Source: Populus alba (taxonomy: Eukaryota > Streptophyta > Magnoliopsida > Malpighiales > Salicaceae). Taken from it: a DNA stretch of 64,000 nt. The notes below the pieces were generated by a model, which was given only the letters and a program-made list of their open reading frames with translations, ran no database searches and was not told the origin of the DNA. This document shows positions 11,701-23,499 of this stretch, in pieces (position 1 is the stretch's first letter; each line of letters starts with the position of its first letter). The stretch covers positions 8,214,333-8,278,332 of the forward strand of contig NC_133293.1 in NCBI RefSeq assembly GCF_005239225.2. Direction: 5' to 3'. The translations under genes and the position numbers were made by a program.

Positions 11701-14700
11701 AAGATGAACTGAACAACGCTTGGTGCTGCAGAACTTGGTCCTCAGCTTCCAAGTCAGAAAGTTTTTCTTCAAGCCTGAGAAAGGATGTTGTCAATAATTT
11801 AAATTCATATAATTAACCCCAAGTTATCAAGGAAAAATCCCTTTATCCTGCTTCCACATTGACTTAAAATGCAATTTAAGTACTTGACTACTATAAATAG
11901 AAATCACTGTAGAAACCTCTGCATGGTTGTTTTCAGCTCAATTATCTTTGACTCTGCATCCAATGCCTGCTTCAGTCGCACTTCACTAAGCTTATTTGTC
12001 TCTTCATATTTCTTCTCTGTTTCAACAATTTTCTTTTCCATTGAGCTTACCATAGCCTACAAAGAATCATCCACGAAACACCATTCAAGTGACAGTTGAG
12101 ACATGTTACCTCAAACAGGAAGATTTTTCTTATTTCTCCTTCATTTTTGGATGCTAAATCCTGTCATATTTAAGCAATGCGTATACAGTCATTTGCAAGC
12201 CTGTGACAGATCCAAAGTTCATTTAGAAGCAAATAGCAATGTATAAAAGCTTTACCTTGAGCATTTCATTTTCAGCAGTAAGTTTATTCACCAGTTCATT
12301 ATCAATAACTGGGACTTCCTGTGTGATTGGGAACTGTTCAGCTGCTTCATGACTTTTTTGTAGTTTTTAAGGAAAACATATGTACCTTGTATGTGATATT
12401 TAATGACTAAATTGGGCAGAATGTAACAGAAGGGGTGTCAATCAAAACACCATATAGTTCAAGATTTGACATAAGGAAAAAATTAATCCAGGGTGTCAAT
12501 GAAAATGGCCTATAGTTCAAGGGTGTTTGAACGGTGTAGCCCAACAATTTATAACAGCAGAAATACTGTACAGCTATAAATTCCAAAGAGAGCTCATTAT
12601 ATTAAACAAGATTTCAACACTCATTCATTGCCTAACTGATAGTCATTCCACGCATGCAAAGGCTATAACAATAGTTGTAAATGAATTGCGAAGGTTATAA
12701 CAATATCTTACAATTATTCATTAACTTAAAAGGAATTAACAAAAATATACCTGATAACCTTCAAGGTTCGCCTTCTCTAGAAGCCTCTTGCAAGCACTAA
12801 CCTCATCACAGCTATCGAGGAATAAATAATAGAAAATGAAAAAAAAAAAAAATGCAATTCACATTCAAGAAAGAATAAAAAAAAAATACTAGAAGTATGA
12901 AACAAATTTAAACGAGAAAATTTTGAAAAGCTACCTGCCATGCAGCACATCTGGTGCCAGAATGGCAAAACAACGGGCGAAATCATCAAATGTTTTTCTT
13001 GTGGGATATCCAGCGCAACTAATCCTAATTGCCTCCATCACTCCCTGAAATTGTATAAACAATACATGACAAACATCGTTTTTATCACTGAAGAAATGAA
13101 ATGACACATGAAATGGCCACGATATTGAATATTACCCACAACGTGGTTGCTGTAAAACATTATTATTCTCAAAGATGGCAGGCTTTAGAACATTATTTGG
13201 CTTTACACACCGCATGTAGTGTGGCTCTGTGGCACTCAGTGTTTCAAGCAATGCTTGTAGTTGTTGCGGTAGAGAGATAGAGTTAGAACAGAAATATGTT
13301 AAAAATGTTATAACACATTAAACTTATGCACACTAGAACATAGACTGACCTTATACCTAGAACCTATTGATGAGAATTTTGATGATTTGGCAGATTCCTC
13401 AGGCAATGGCGGAAACAGGCCTGAAACAAAGGAGCACTTGGACTCGCTCAAGAGAGCTTGATGCTCCGCGACAACATAATCTTTGTTCTTATCCAGAAAA
13501 GGTTCAGTTTGGTATGTCACCTACAATCAAAATTCTCCAGGGATGAGTATTTGGTTGTGCTTCACTTTTTAGTAGCTACATGAACAACTAATATTGTGGC
13601 ACGCTCTCATATGAATCAAAAACCAGAGCATACTTACATCACCAGCATAATGACAAATGGTGAAGTCAATGCGTGCTAACTTAGGCTTGCTAAAACGTTT
13701 GTGGTCTTTAAAAGTCTGATAAAGCTTTTCTGCAAATGTTTCATGTGTTAATCTAGGAAACATACTGCAAACAATAAACAAAAGCTAATATGTCACTACA
13801 ACATCAAAGGAAAATTTCTTGACAAACCAAAATACTCTTTAATGTCTGCATCAATTAAATGGGATGAATGGTTGTTGTCCACTGTTTTCTATAACATACA
13901 TGCCAAGCTTCGTCATGATGAGCTATGATGCCGCCAGGTTTCTGAAATCATAAGAGTACATATATAAGCATGAAGCTTGTTTTGCTACAAGCCAAAACAG
14001 AAAGACCAACTCCCAAACCCTTCACACTGGAAGCATTTGATTGAACTAGCCAATAAAACCATATATATTTTAGATCAGACATTGAATGCAGAAAGGAAAC
14101 CATTTGGATCTATCAGATCGGAAATCATAAATTGGGTGGGTTGGAAGGTGGGAAGGGGGTTTGAAGAACGAACTTTTTTAAGAAACAAGAATATTCTCAA
14201 TTCTATTATAAAAACTTGATATAAGTTCCTGGAAAGAACTCACCATCTTCCCTGGTGCACAGTTTACTGTAATATCTTCACCATTAACTTCCACAACTTC
14301 CCCATCCATCCATGCTTCCTCAGGATCCTCCACCCAAACAAAAGATCCAACTATTGAACTGCCTTGAGCAGCCTGTGTGGCCTGCCAGTTCATCGGAACA
14401 TCAACCCGAGTGGGTAAAGCACTAAACTCTCATTTATGAGCATGAAGCAGCATTTAAAAAAAAAAAAATCCACCCAAACACGGAAGGGGCTGGCAGCAAG
14501 TATAACTGCTTCTACGAACAGAATCTCATAAACAAAATATTATTCAGCTCAACTGACCATCATCAAGCTACACACTCCATACATTTAAATCAGTTACGAA
14601 TTCTGGCTACAGCCCTTGACATATCTTACCACATGTTCCAAATCACGAGTTCAAAGATTACTTACCACATGTTCCAACTCATAAGTTCCAAAAATTACTT

Positions 14701-14993
14701 TCGGTAAGTCAGAATGTTGATTTGATTGTCAGTTTCATGAGTTTCTAGCAATGTCCAAAGAGTTTGGTTGGCCTCTCTGGGCAGGATTATGGGTAGAGTA
14801 AGACTCTACTCACGTTATCTACACTCTAGACATTGCACAACACTATATACAATAAAAAAACTAAACTCTTAGTACTTTTAATTATCTATAAAAAGCAACA
14901 GATATTTCTAAAACCTTTACAAATTCCCTTCAATAATTCAGCACGAAGCAAGAAGAAATAATTAAACAATATTGTCGAGAAAGGAAATACCAT
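8768..14993 (-). pseudogene. Class XI myosin pseudogene with deleted motor and neck
   Basis: Readable pieces on the minus strand: ATG-only exon 14991-14993; 14244-14372 (SH3-like, [19 protein letters not shown]); 13904-13941 (KPGGIIAHHDEA); 13638-13764 ([19 protein letters not shown]); 13350-13520; about 13136-13276 ([12 protein letters not shown]); 12935-13044 ([16 protein letters not shown]); 12751-12811; coiled-coil pieces between 12360 and 11663; then tail (dilute/globular) pieces at 11385-11450, 11091-11262, 10782-10925, 10410-10580, 9695-9775, 9540-9617, 9329-9430 and 8768-8815 (WDELKHIRQAVGF). About 430 motor residues, including the P-loop and switches, are absent between the second and third pieces, as is the IQ neck. 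In-frame stops at 11388-11390 and 10512-10514, a +1 frameshift near 11197-11204 and a missing splice acceptor near 13276 make a working motor impossible. Intact myosin XI has about 1,500 residues. Confidence 0.9.
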
Positions 14994-15149
14994 TATTGAG
15001 AGAGGAGAAGGGAAATGATTAGAATTAGATCGTAGGCAATGGAAACCCTAGATCCCTCCCTCAGCAAACAATGCCAGTGAAACCATAGACCAATTCTTCA
15101 ATTGCAACAAAATGCTGTCACGACAAGATCCTAAATATCTTCTATCCAG

Positions 15150-15176
15150 CCCTGTCCTGTCCTGTCCTGTCCTGAA
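15150..15176. repeat. CCTGT pentanucleotide microsatellite
   Basis: Four to five copies of CCTGT in the region that would be upstream of the myosin relic on the minus strand. Confidence 0.85.
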
Positions 15177-15849
15177 TGAGTTGTAATTCCCCTCTCTCTA
15201 CGAATGCAGCAACTTCATCGTTTATTGTAAAACAGCAGGGAACTTTTTCGTGGAGGGAAAATAGTTGAAAGGAAGAAGAAGGGGGTTAGGGAGGTCACGT
15301 GAAGTGACTATGGATGCTCCCACGCGCATAACACTGCCATGCAGTTGTGTTTTATTTTTTCTAATAATCAGTTTATTTCTTAATCAGAATTAAGCTTTGT
15401 CGTAGATTTTAAGGACACGTGTTTTACATGGACTTGATGCCTTTATTAAATTGTGCTCTCGTCACGTTATTTTCTAGTACTCTTCGTCGAGCTCGTTGTG
15501 ATTGTGGATCGTCATTTTCCCACTCAATTGATGTGTCTGAACTGAAAGAATTAATGTCGAATTAATTCAAACATATCATTGATATATGGCGTTCACTTTA
15601 AACTAATGCAAGGACGCAATTAATCCAGACCTTCAACAAAAAAAATTGGAAGTTGCAGCGGATACAGTGTATCGATTAACTTTCAAATATTTTTTATTTA
15701 AAAATATATTAAAATAATATTTTTTAAAATTATTTTTTATATCTGAATAATAAAATAATTAAAAAAAATATAAAACAATTTAATTTGCTTTTTTTATAAA
15801 ATGTTATTTATAACTAATTAAAAACTGTATCTTAGTTATGTGACTGTCG

Positions 15850-16110
15850 TGTAATTTAAAACCCGGCCCGACAGGTTAATTTAGGCCCCGTTGACCCGGG
15901 ACTGGAACCGAGTCAGGTTAGGAAAAGAAAAAACCTGGTAGGTTGAACCAGCAAGACCTGATCAAAAACTCAGTTGCAACCCGTTAACTTTTTTTTTTAT
16001 AAAACAACGTCGTTTTAATTTTAAAAAAAAATTAACCCGATCAAAACCCGAAACCCGGGTTATAGTCCGCGCTGGCCATCAAACCGGATCTAAAAACTAT
16101 ATGTACATGG
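15850..16110. repeat. CCCG-rich interspersed repeat
   Basis: Words such as AACCCGGCCCG, GTTGACCCGGGACT, AACCCGATCAAAACCCG and AACCCGGGTT cluster here in otherwise AT-rich DNA. The style matches an interspersed plant repeat rather than a gene; no open frame spans it. Confidence 0.5.
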
Positions 16111-16499
16111 GTTACGGGTTGGCAGCGACATTTCTAGATTTAGTATGGGTTTGGTTTGACGCGAGTTACCCACATTACAGCTCAATCTAAAAGGTTGAAT
16201 TTGAAAGCTTGAAAGATGAATTTCCAAAACTCTAAAAGATTTCAAATAATGCAAATGTGATATTTGTCATTGCAATCCAGTTATTTTAAAAAAATGAATT
16301 TTTTTTATTTTAAAAATTATTATTATTTTTGTATTTTCAATTATTTTAATTTTTTAATATAAAAAATAATTATTTTTTAAAAATATATATTTTAATATAT
16401 TTCAAAGAAGATTTTAAAATCTCACTAAATGTGCTAAAGAAACTTAAACGGTTTTTTTTGTTTTTTTGTTTAATCTCTTTGTGTTTTTTTTTTTTGATA

Positions 16500-17130
16500 A
16501 TTTTTCTTTGTTGTTTTTTTTTCTTTCTTTTTATGGGATTAGTCCGGGTTTTCAAGGTCAGGATTATGGGTTTTAAAAGTTAATATAAGTTGATTTTGTT
16601 TTTTTAGATCATTTTATAAAATTTAATTTATTTTTTATTTTATTATTCAACATTTACTTTTTTAATTGATTTTCGTGTTTTTTTCTCACTTTTTTTTATA
16701 TAAAATTATCCTGATCTCAAGTTGACTTAGATTTTTTGTATTGCTTTTTTCTTAATTATTTTTTTAGTTTCATCACTAAGCATTTTTTATTGAGAGTTTT
16801 GCTCGTTGTTTTTTGTATTTGCCTTCAGTGAGGTTAGTCTCGATCTCATGACCATGATCATGGGTTTTGAAGGTTAATACAAGTTGATTTTGATTTTTTT
16901 TTTTAATTTTATTCTTCAACATAAAATTTCTAAAAAATTAATATCCATGCTTCTTTATCTATTTTTTTTTTTCACTTTCCTTTGCATTAGTCTATCCTAA
17001 TCTCATATCCATGGTTGTGGGATTAGTGAGTTAACATAAGTTGATCCATGTTCTTTTTTATCTTATGTTTTTTTTTTTTAGTTTTATCATTCAATATTGA
17101 GTTATTTGATAGTTGAGTTCCATAATTTTA
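16500..17130. repeat. Degenerate tandem repeat, three units
   Basis: Three units (starting near 16535, 16835 and 16985) share a GATTAGTC or GTTAGTC start, a (A)TCATG(A)CCATG..GGG stretch, then GGTTAATA(T/C)AAGTTGAT and a T-rich spacer with TTTTATTATTCAAC. They resemble the larger repeat block at 45850-48470 in style and are probably remnants of a non-autonomous element. Confidence 0.5.
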
Positions 17131-18299
17131 TTCAATTTTTTTTATTATAATAAATAAAATTATTAAACACAATTGAGTGCAAGTTCAATGCGGCGAGATC
17201 AAATATCTTAATTTTAATTTATTTAATTATACATGTATATAAGCATTTTAGTTAGTGAGTTAGCATAATTTATTTTTTAAAAAAATATTTTTTATTTTAA
17301 AATATTTAAAATAATATTTTTATTTATTTTTAAACTTTTTTTTTTTAAAACAGCACATTAATATATATATATATATATAATAATTTGAATTAAAAAAAAA
17401 TCAGAATATTAAAAAAAAAAAAACAATTGTACCAGAAAATCAAGCATTATTTAAGTGCCAAAGTTAACTAGAATGGTCCCTACTCGCTTACAATCATGCT
17501 TTCCCTTCTTCATTTCTTTGGTAGATGTCAAATTCCAAGCATTGCGCTATTGCAGCAAGTCTCTTTCAGGCAGGGAATCCGAAGAGTGTCACCATAAGTG
17601 TATTTTGTACACATACAATTCTGTCAATGGGCAAGGACAAAGATGCCCTAGCTAGCAAGCTAGCTATTTTGGCACCAAAATTATAACCTTTTCTAGGATC
17701 TATTTATTTATATTTTTTTTAAAAAATAATTTTTTTATTTTTTTATTAACTTCAATTAATATAATTTTAATGTTTTCAAATTATTTTGATATATTAATAT
17801 CAAAAATAATTTTTAAAAAATAAAAAAAATTATTAATATATAGTTTAATACAAAAATTTATTTAAAAAATTAACCACAAACTTTAATGCTCGAAAAAGTA
17901 CTGGAATCGATTGCCAGTGAAGAACATATACGTGATGGAAAGAGAGATGTTGTCTTTTGCAGTGCTCTGATAAGGCTGTTTGTTCAATCGTAAAATCTGT
18001 AATAATGCTCTCTCGGTGTTGAAAGCAGTTGCTGCGGCAAGAGCTGATGTCATGTACATGTATTTGTATATACAAACACATAGCTACAAGGTCACAAATT
18101 GCGACATGGTGACAGCGATTTAATTTGTTTTCTTGAAAGGAAAAATTGTTTGTTTGGGGAGAAGAATTAATAAGATACAAACGAGTGATATATAGAAAAT
18201 GAATGCACAAAGTCTTCGTTGAAATATTAGTATATTATTACTGCTGAGAGTTGGGGTAAAAAAAAAACTAAAAAATAGATTAAACAAAAAAATTTTTAA

Positions 18300-18640
18300 A
18301 AATATCAAATTGTGAAAAAAATCGATTAATCTGATAAGAATATTTAAAAAAATGATACGGTTTTGTTTGGTTTTGATTTTATAAACCTGAAATTAAAATA
18401 CTAAACTGAACCGAAATTAATAAAAAAACTAAACCAAAACCAAACTCATTAGAAATTATATAAAAAAAAAACCCAAAAAAACAATGTAGCTTGTTGTTTT
18501 TAATATAAAATAACCGAACCAAATCGAAACCAATCAATTGGTTTCGGTTTTTGTTTCTAAAATAACCAACCAAATCGAAACCAGTTCAACCGAATCGAAA
18601 CCAGTTGGTTTGAACCTGGTTTTTTTTTTTTTTTTGGTAT
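18300..18640. repeat. AACCGAAACC-rich interspersed repeat
   Basis: Many AACCGAA, AAATCGAAACCA and GGTTTCGGTTT words on both strands, partly palindromic (CCAATCAATTGGTTTCGG). No coding signal. Confidence 0.5.
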
Positions 18641-19059
18641 AATTATTTTTAGGTAAAAACTGAACTGAACGGAAAATGATTACCTCTACGAACTGGTATT
18701 GTCGTTAGTGCATTGTCATTAAACTCGACTTATTCGGATGGATATGGAACTCGCTTGACTTGCTCTATAGTCTAAGTTGGGTGTAAAAAAAATCAACTTA
18801 AAGCTGGTCTAATTTGACTCGATTAATCTAATTAAAACTTGAGTGGTTTTTTATTTTTTTTAAAAAAAAAACAATGCTTTGACTTTTTAAATTTTTATTA
18901 ATATAAGTTTAACGATCTACAAAGCTAATGTGAATTGAATATTTTTATATAAGTTAAATTAAAATAAATTATAAAATTTAATTTATAATCTATCTGATAT
19001 TAAAAAATATAATTTATAAAAATAACATAAAATTTCATATAATTTCAAAATATTAATTA

Positions 19060-19240
19060 TAATGGGTTGCTCAGCACTCCAACGCGGAGCCCGTTCCGAA
19101 TGCTGTTCTGATCTGAAAGTGGAGTTCTCATGGAAAGAATGAGATGTTGCTCTCCCTCCCGATGTCTTTTCTCGCTTTGCCCCTGGTCCAGGCGGCGACG
19201 GGTGCGGGAGGCCTAAGAGAATCTTCTCTTAGGTCCTTTT
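19060..19240. other. GC-richer island of unknown origin
   Basis: About 180 bp with clearly higher GC than the surrounding DNA, including GGCGGCGACGGGTGCGGGAG. An open frame from 19144 (about 100 codons) starts in it, but its later half is low-complexity AT-rich DNA, so I do not call a gene. I did not recognise the sequence. Confidence 0.4.
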
Positions 19241-21119
19241 CTTTTCCAGTGCAACATAGGAAAGATAAACCTTTTCATGCAACTTTCCGGATTTTGTATT
19301 TTTCACATGAACCTATTTTTGTTTTGCAATTCTCTAATATCATAATCTTTTTCACTATTCTTCTACATCTTATAGACTTTCTTTTTGTCTATATATATAT
19401 ATATATAATCTCAAATAAAGTTAAAACCAATCCAAAAATACTTCATTAAATATAAAAAAAGAGAATATTTCTACATTTGTAGAAATGAGTGCATGCAGAA
19501 GTTTAAATTAAACACCACTGGAAAAAAAAAAGAAACAAAAAGAAATTTCATGAATTATTAAATTCCATTGCAATTAGGGGCGGAAGCAAGGAGGGCAAGC
19601 AGAGCCTGAGTTCCTGCAAGATATATATTTTTTATTATTACGTAATTGAGTTTAAGAAAAAGTTATATATTTTATTTTAAAGAAGGTGGGCCTTAGATTA
19701 AGTGTGACATTTTCTTTGAATTTATTCTTGATCTACATGAAAAGAAAACAATATAAAAATATTACTTTGTGAAATAAAAAACAGAAGAACCAATTTACTC
19801 TAATATAAATCTAGCAACCAATCAAAAACAAAAATAAAAATACAAATAATGAGCAAAATTTTTCTACAAAAAAATTGAATTAGGGCTACCAATTAATTTA
19901 TCTTTCATCAAACAAAACAAAGTAATTTAAATTTAAAATCTATTTTTGTTTTATTTTAAAATGTTTGTTAATAATTTGATGAGATTTTTTTTATATAATT
20001 CTACCATTTTTGCTTTTTTTTTCTCAGATCTGCTAATTCTACCCATTGTTTTTTTGAATTCTTATTATAGTGATTTTTTTTCTTTTAATTAATTAAATAT
20101 ATTTTATTAGTTTGTTTTGATTATGTTTTGATTTTTTTATGTTGTTTTTAGCAGAGCCACTAAAATTATCATTTTTTTTCTTATGATATATGTTTTGATT
20201 TTAAGTTGAACCATGAACAAAATAAAAAGAATTGATATGATAATCGATGATTTTTATTTTATGAAAAAACGCAGTGAGCACAATTAAAATAAATATGTAA
20301 GAATCATTCTTTATTATTTTTTATTTATTTTAAACTTTATCAAACATAAATAATTCTTCGTTGTAGCTAATGTTTTTTATATACTTTTTATGTTTATATT
20401 TGATAGGTATAATGACCAACAACATTAAAGTGATGAATGCATTATAAAGATTAAATTAATTTTATTGCTTTGATTAAATTTGGTATTGCTCTAAATCTTT
20501 TACTTTATACAAAAAATGATTATATGTTTATAGTAAGTTATTTGAATAAAATTAAATTATGCAGGCTTTAATAACTCATATTCAATAAATTAAAACAAAT
20601 ATTATATCTTATTATATTAATTTTAATTTTTTTAATAAATAATTCTAAGCTTCATTCCTGATTGCAATGAATGTAGGACCAACTGATGATGTCGAGCATG
20701 AATGTTGGAAATTGGATTCTGAAATCAATGAAAATAATACATGTGAATTAGCTAGCCAGGGCAGCGTATCTCCGTTACATTTGCATATTTTTCTCGAGTG
20801 TCTTGTCGTATCTAATTTTATATAAATTGGACATCAGACATATAGGCAGCCCTCTTCACGGGCTTTTTTATAGCCCTATCAACCACATAATTCAAAGAGA
20901 GCTGGCCTAGCTAAATACTGCCACAGAGTGGAATTTGATGGCTTTGGCAGGTTCAACTCATTGATGGAGGAGCCTCTGGTACTGTAAGGGAATTTATTTC
21001 ATTCACACACCTTCCTTCTAACTCAACCCCCACCATATCTTTATCAAACAAGATTATATATCAGAAAAGGAGCTGCCACTTGTAGTCCCGAGCAACAAAT
21101 TAGGCAAAGGAAACACGCC

Positions 21120-22728
21120 ATGGATTGTTTTGTCGGCAAGAAAAAGAGCGACCAGTGTGAGAAAGGCCTCAGAGGGCTGACAGAGAAGGTGAGGCTTTTC
21201 CAAGAGGAAATGAAAGCTATGATGCACGAGAGAGAGAAAGAGGCCAGAGCTTATGAGATAGACATGATGGTTTTCGCATTTAAAGAGGCAGAGTGGAAGC
21301 AAGAGAGGAAGAAGCTCAAAGAGGAACTGAAGAGATTGAGAAAGGCAGTGGAAGAGAAAGATGAGAGGATCAGGGTAATGGAGGATAGGTCAGTAGGAGA
21401 GAAAAGTGAGAAAAATGGAGAATTCTTCGGGACTCCGAGCTTCCTGGTGGAGCAAATGAGGGAGGAGAGAGTGTGGCGCGACGAGGCTGTGGATAAGTGG
21501 AAGAAGCTTTACCTCGCCATCAAGGCCGAGCTTGATGATCTCATTCTGAGGACTCATCGTGGTGCATCTCTCTCCTCTTCTGGACTCGCACGCACACTCA
21601 CACACACGCACTCACACTCACACACACGCACGCACGCTCATGCACATATATTATTGCATCGGTGTCGGTGTTTTTCGGTGTCTATTAACACTGCTAGATT
21701 TTGATTTAACGATCAATTTTACAGTTTCATTTGAATCCAGTTATTTAAGAGTTTATGTCAATTACCGTCATTAGACTATTAGAATTAAATTTAACGATGG
21801 GTTTTTCTACTTTATTTAAATTAAACTTATGTCGATGCCGGCGTTTTAGACAGCCTTTGCACGATTGCATGCACTGTGCAAATCTTGGAGATTCAGACAT
21901 TGACAAACCCTCTAGATTCCCTTTATTTCATGTCATGTTGTCGTAAGAGTGATTCTTGAGGGGTGAACTATATCGTCTTCCTAAGCTCACTCTACATCTA
22001 GTGCATGCATGCTCACATACTAATTATTTGTGCTTTTATGCAATTTCTTTCAAATATTCTAGTTTTATCGTTCAATGTAGCAGAAACCTGAAAGTTTAGC
22101 GCATAGCATACGCTGCTAGAATTGGCATGCTCCACCAGTTCCTTTTGTCAAACATCCTAAAAAGTTGATTGGAGTTATCCAGCAATGGGCCCAAATTTAT
22201 GTTTTTGATTCTCTTGATGATAAAGTATTACTGTGTATATGTGGTGACAAGTGGCTGGCATCTTTTCACTTATAAAGTCGTTACTGTTTTGGCACGTCAC
22301 TGTGATAAAACTTATGGGACTTCCTTTTTCGAAAAAAGAAGTCGAACACTTTCTTTTGCCATCCATAAATACGTGGAAACGTCAAAATCATGCTAGTATA
22401 CACTAATTAAGAAACTACGACAGCACAGAGAGTATAATCAATGAATGACACTAATTTATGGCTGCAACTCTGTTTTGCAGGAGATGGATTGTACCGGAGA
22501 GCAGAGGAAGAGATGATTGAGGAGCTAAAGATGGAAGTGAAGGCCAAGGAGGGATGTATTAAGGAGCTGAAAGCACGATTAGTTTTTGTGGAGAATGAAG
22601 AATACAGCAGGGCAAGAGAGGTCGATATTCTGCGGCAAAGCTTGAAGATCATGAGCAGTAGGAAGGCATCCAGCTTCTCTCTTAGCAAACCCAATTCAGC
22701 ACTTTTGAAACAGGCTAAAAAAGCATAA
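21120..22728 (+). CDS. Small charged coiled-coil protein, two exons (229 aa)
   Basis: Exon 1 is 21120-21561 and exon 2 is 22481-22728, with a GT donor after CATCGTG and a TTTTGCAG acceptor; an alternative donor three bases earlier also keeps frame. The protein starts MDCFVGKKKSDQCEKGLRGL, then has a long Lys/Glu-rich heptad-like stretch (about residues 15-90: FQEEMKAMMHEREKEARAYE, KQERKKLKEELKRLRKAVEE), a short linker with FFGTPSFLVEQMREERVWRD, and WKKLYLAIKAELDDLI. Exon 2 adds a second coiled coil (AEEEMIEELKMEVKAKEGCI) and a basic Ser-rich end. No catalytic motif, signal peptide or membrane segment is visible. I do not recognise the family by name; it looks like a structural or scaffold protein. 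Frame continuity across the intron supports a real gene. Confidence 0.82.
21589..21648. repeat. (CA)n-rich microsatellite in the intron
   Basis: Mixed CACACA / CGCACG / CTCACA run immediately after the exon-1 donor of the coiled-coil gene. It creates spurious His/Thr-rich open frames. Confidence 0.9.
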
Positions 22729-22824
22729 CTAGCTTTGCTAGTACAAACATATAGTCTAATATTGTAAGATTGTGTAATTTTATTTAGTCAACCCAAGTAA
22801 AAACCGACCAAACTTTGCATTAGT

Positions 22825-23065
22825 AAGGAAGTGTTTAAAAATGATAGTAGTAATTTTCAAATGATAGTAGTAATTACTTTTTAAATTTTTGCTTGTAAAA
22901 ATATATTTTTTATTTTTTAAAAATTATTTTTGACACTAACACATTAAAATAATTTGAAAAAGATTAAAAATATTTTAATATATTAATTTAAAGTAAAAAA
23001 AAATTAAAAATTTTCAATTTTTTTTTAATATTTTTAAAACATAGAAGCAAACATGCTCTAAAAAA
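22825..23065. mobile_element. AT-rich MITE-like repeat copy
   Basis: Starts GGAAGTGTTTAAAAATGATAG, has the family core (ATATATTTTTTATTTTTT, TTTTTGACACTAACACATTA) and ends near AAACATAGAAGCAAACATGC. A 20-bp start segment (ATGATAGTAGTAATT) is duplicated. It lies about 100 bp downstream of the coiled-coil gene, possibly within its 3' UTR. Confidence 0.6.
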
Positions 23066-23499
23066 ACTACTATACATTGGATGGCCTACCATCCTCTTCA
23101 ATTTGGACAATGGAATTCAAATTGGACGATGAAATTCATTTTGTTTAGGACCTCCAGCTGAGGATTAGCCTTGATGAAAAGATCAAAGAATTTGGAGGTA
23201 AACCAGGAAAAAAGACGTTGCTGCTGAATAGTATTTTGAAATTTAGATGCACGACATCCAATCAGATATGTTGCCATGAAATGTGATTTGAATTTGAAAT
23301 AAATCTTTGCTGTACAGGTACATTATTCCCTACCCCACCCCGGATTAAGTCTGTCCATGTATTCTTTTGATGGGTTTCCTATAACACTAGCAGACTGCTA
23401 AATGATGCATCCAGACACAATGACCGATATCTGCCGAAGAATTATTTCGGCACTGATTAAAGTAAGGAACGTACATGAATATACTTTGGCTGCTAGCGT

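Larger units (their letters stand above)
15300..21119. other. AT-rich intergenic region packed with old repeats
   Basis: No gene could be supported. Pieces seen: AT-rich MITE-like copies near 15670-15830, 16270-16410, 17270-17420 and 17700-17870; a CCCG/GGGTT-rich repeat at 15850-16110; degenerate tandem units at 16500-17130; a AACCGAAACC-rich repeat at 18300-18640; a GC-richer island at 19060-19240; and (TA)n at 19389-19406. Scattered open frames of 60-120 codons here are low-complexity or unrecognisable. Confidence 0.6.

Noticed and set aside
16370..16555. Lys-rich 61-codon frame
   Set aside because: Produced by T-rich low-complexity DNA.
17880..18210. 121-codon minus frame and a possible microRNA hairpin
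   Set aside because: No domain recognised, and no known mature microRNA sequence or convincing long stem found by eye.
21390..21611. Minus-strand frame opposite the coiled-coil exon
   Set aside because: Shadow of the real exon and the CA microsatellite.
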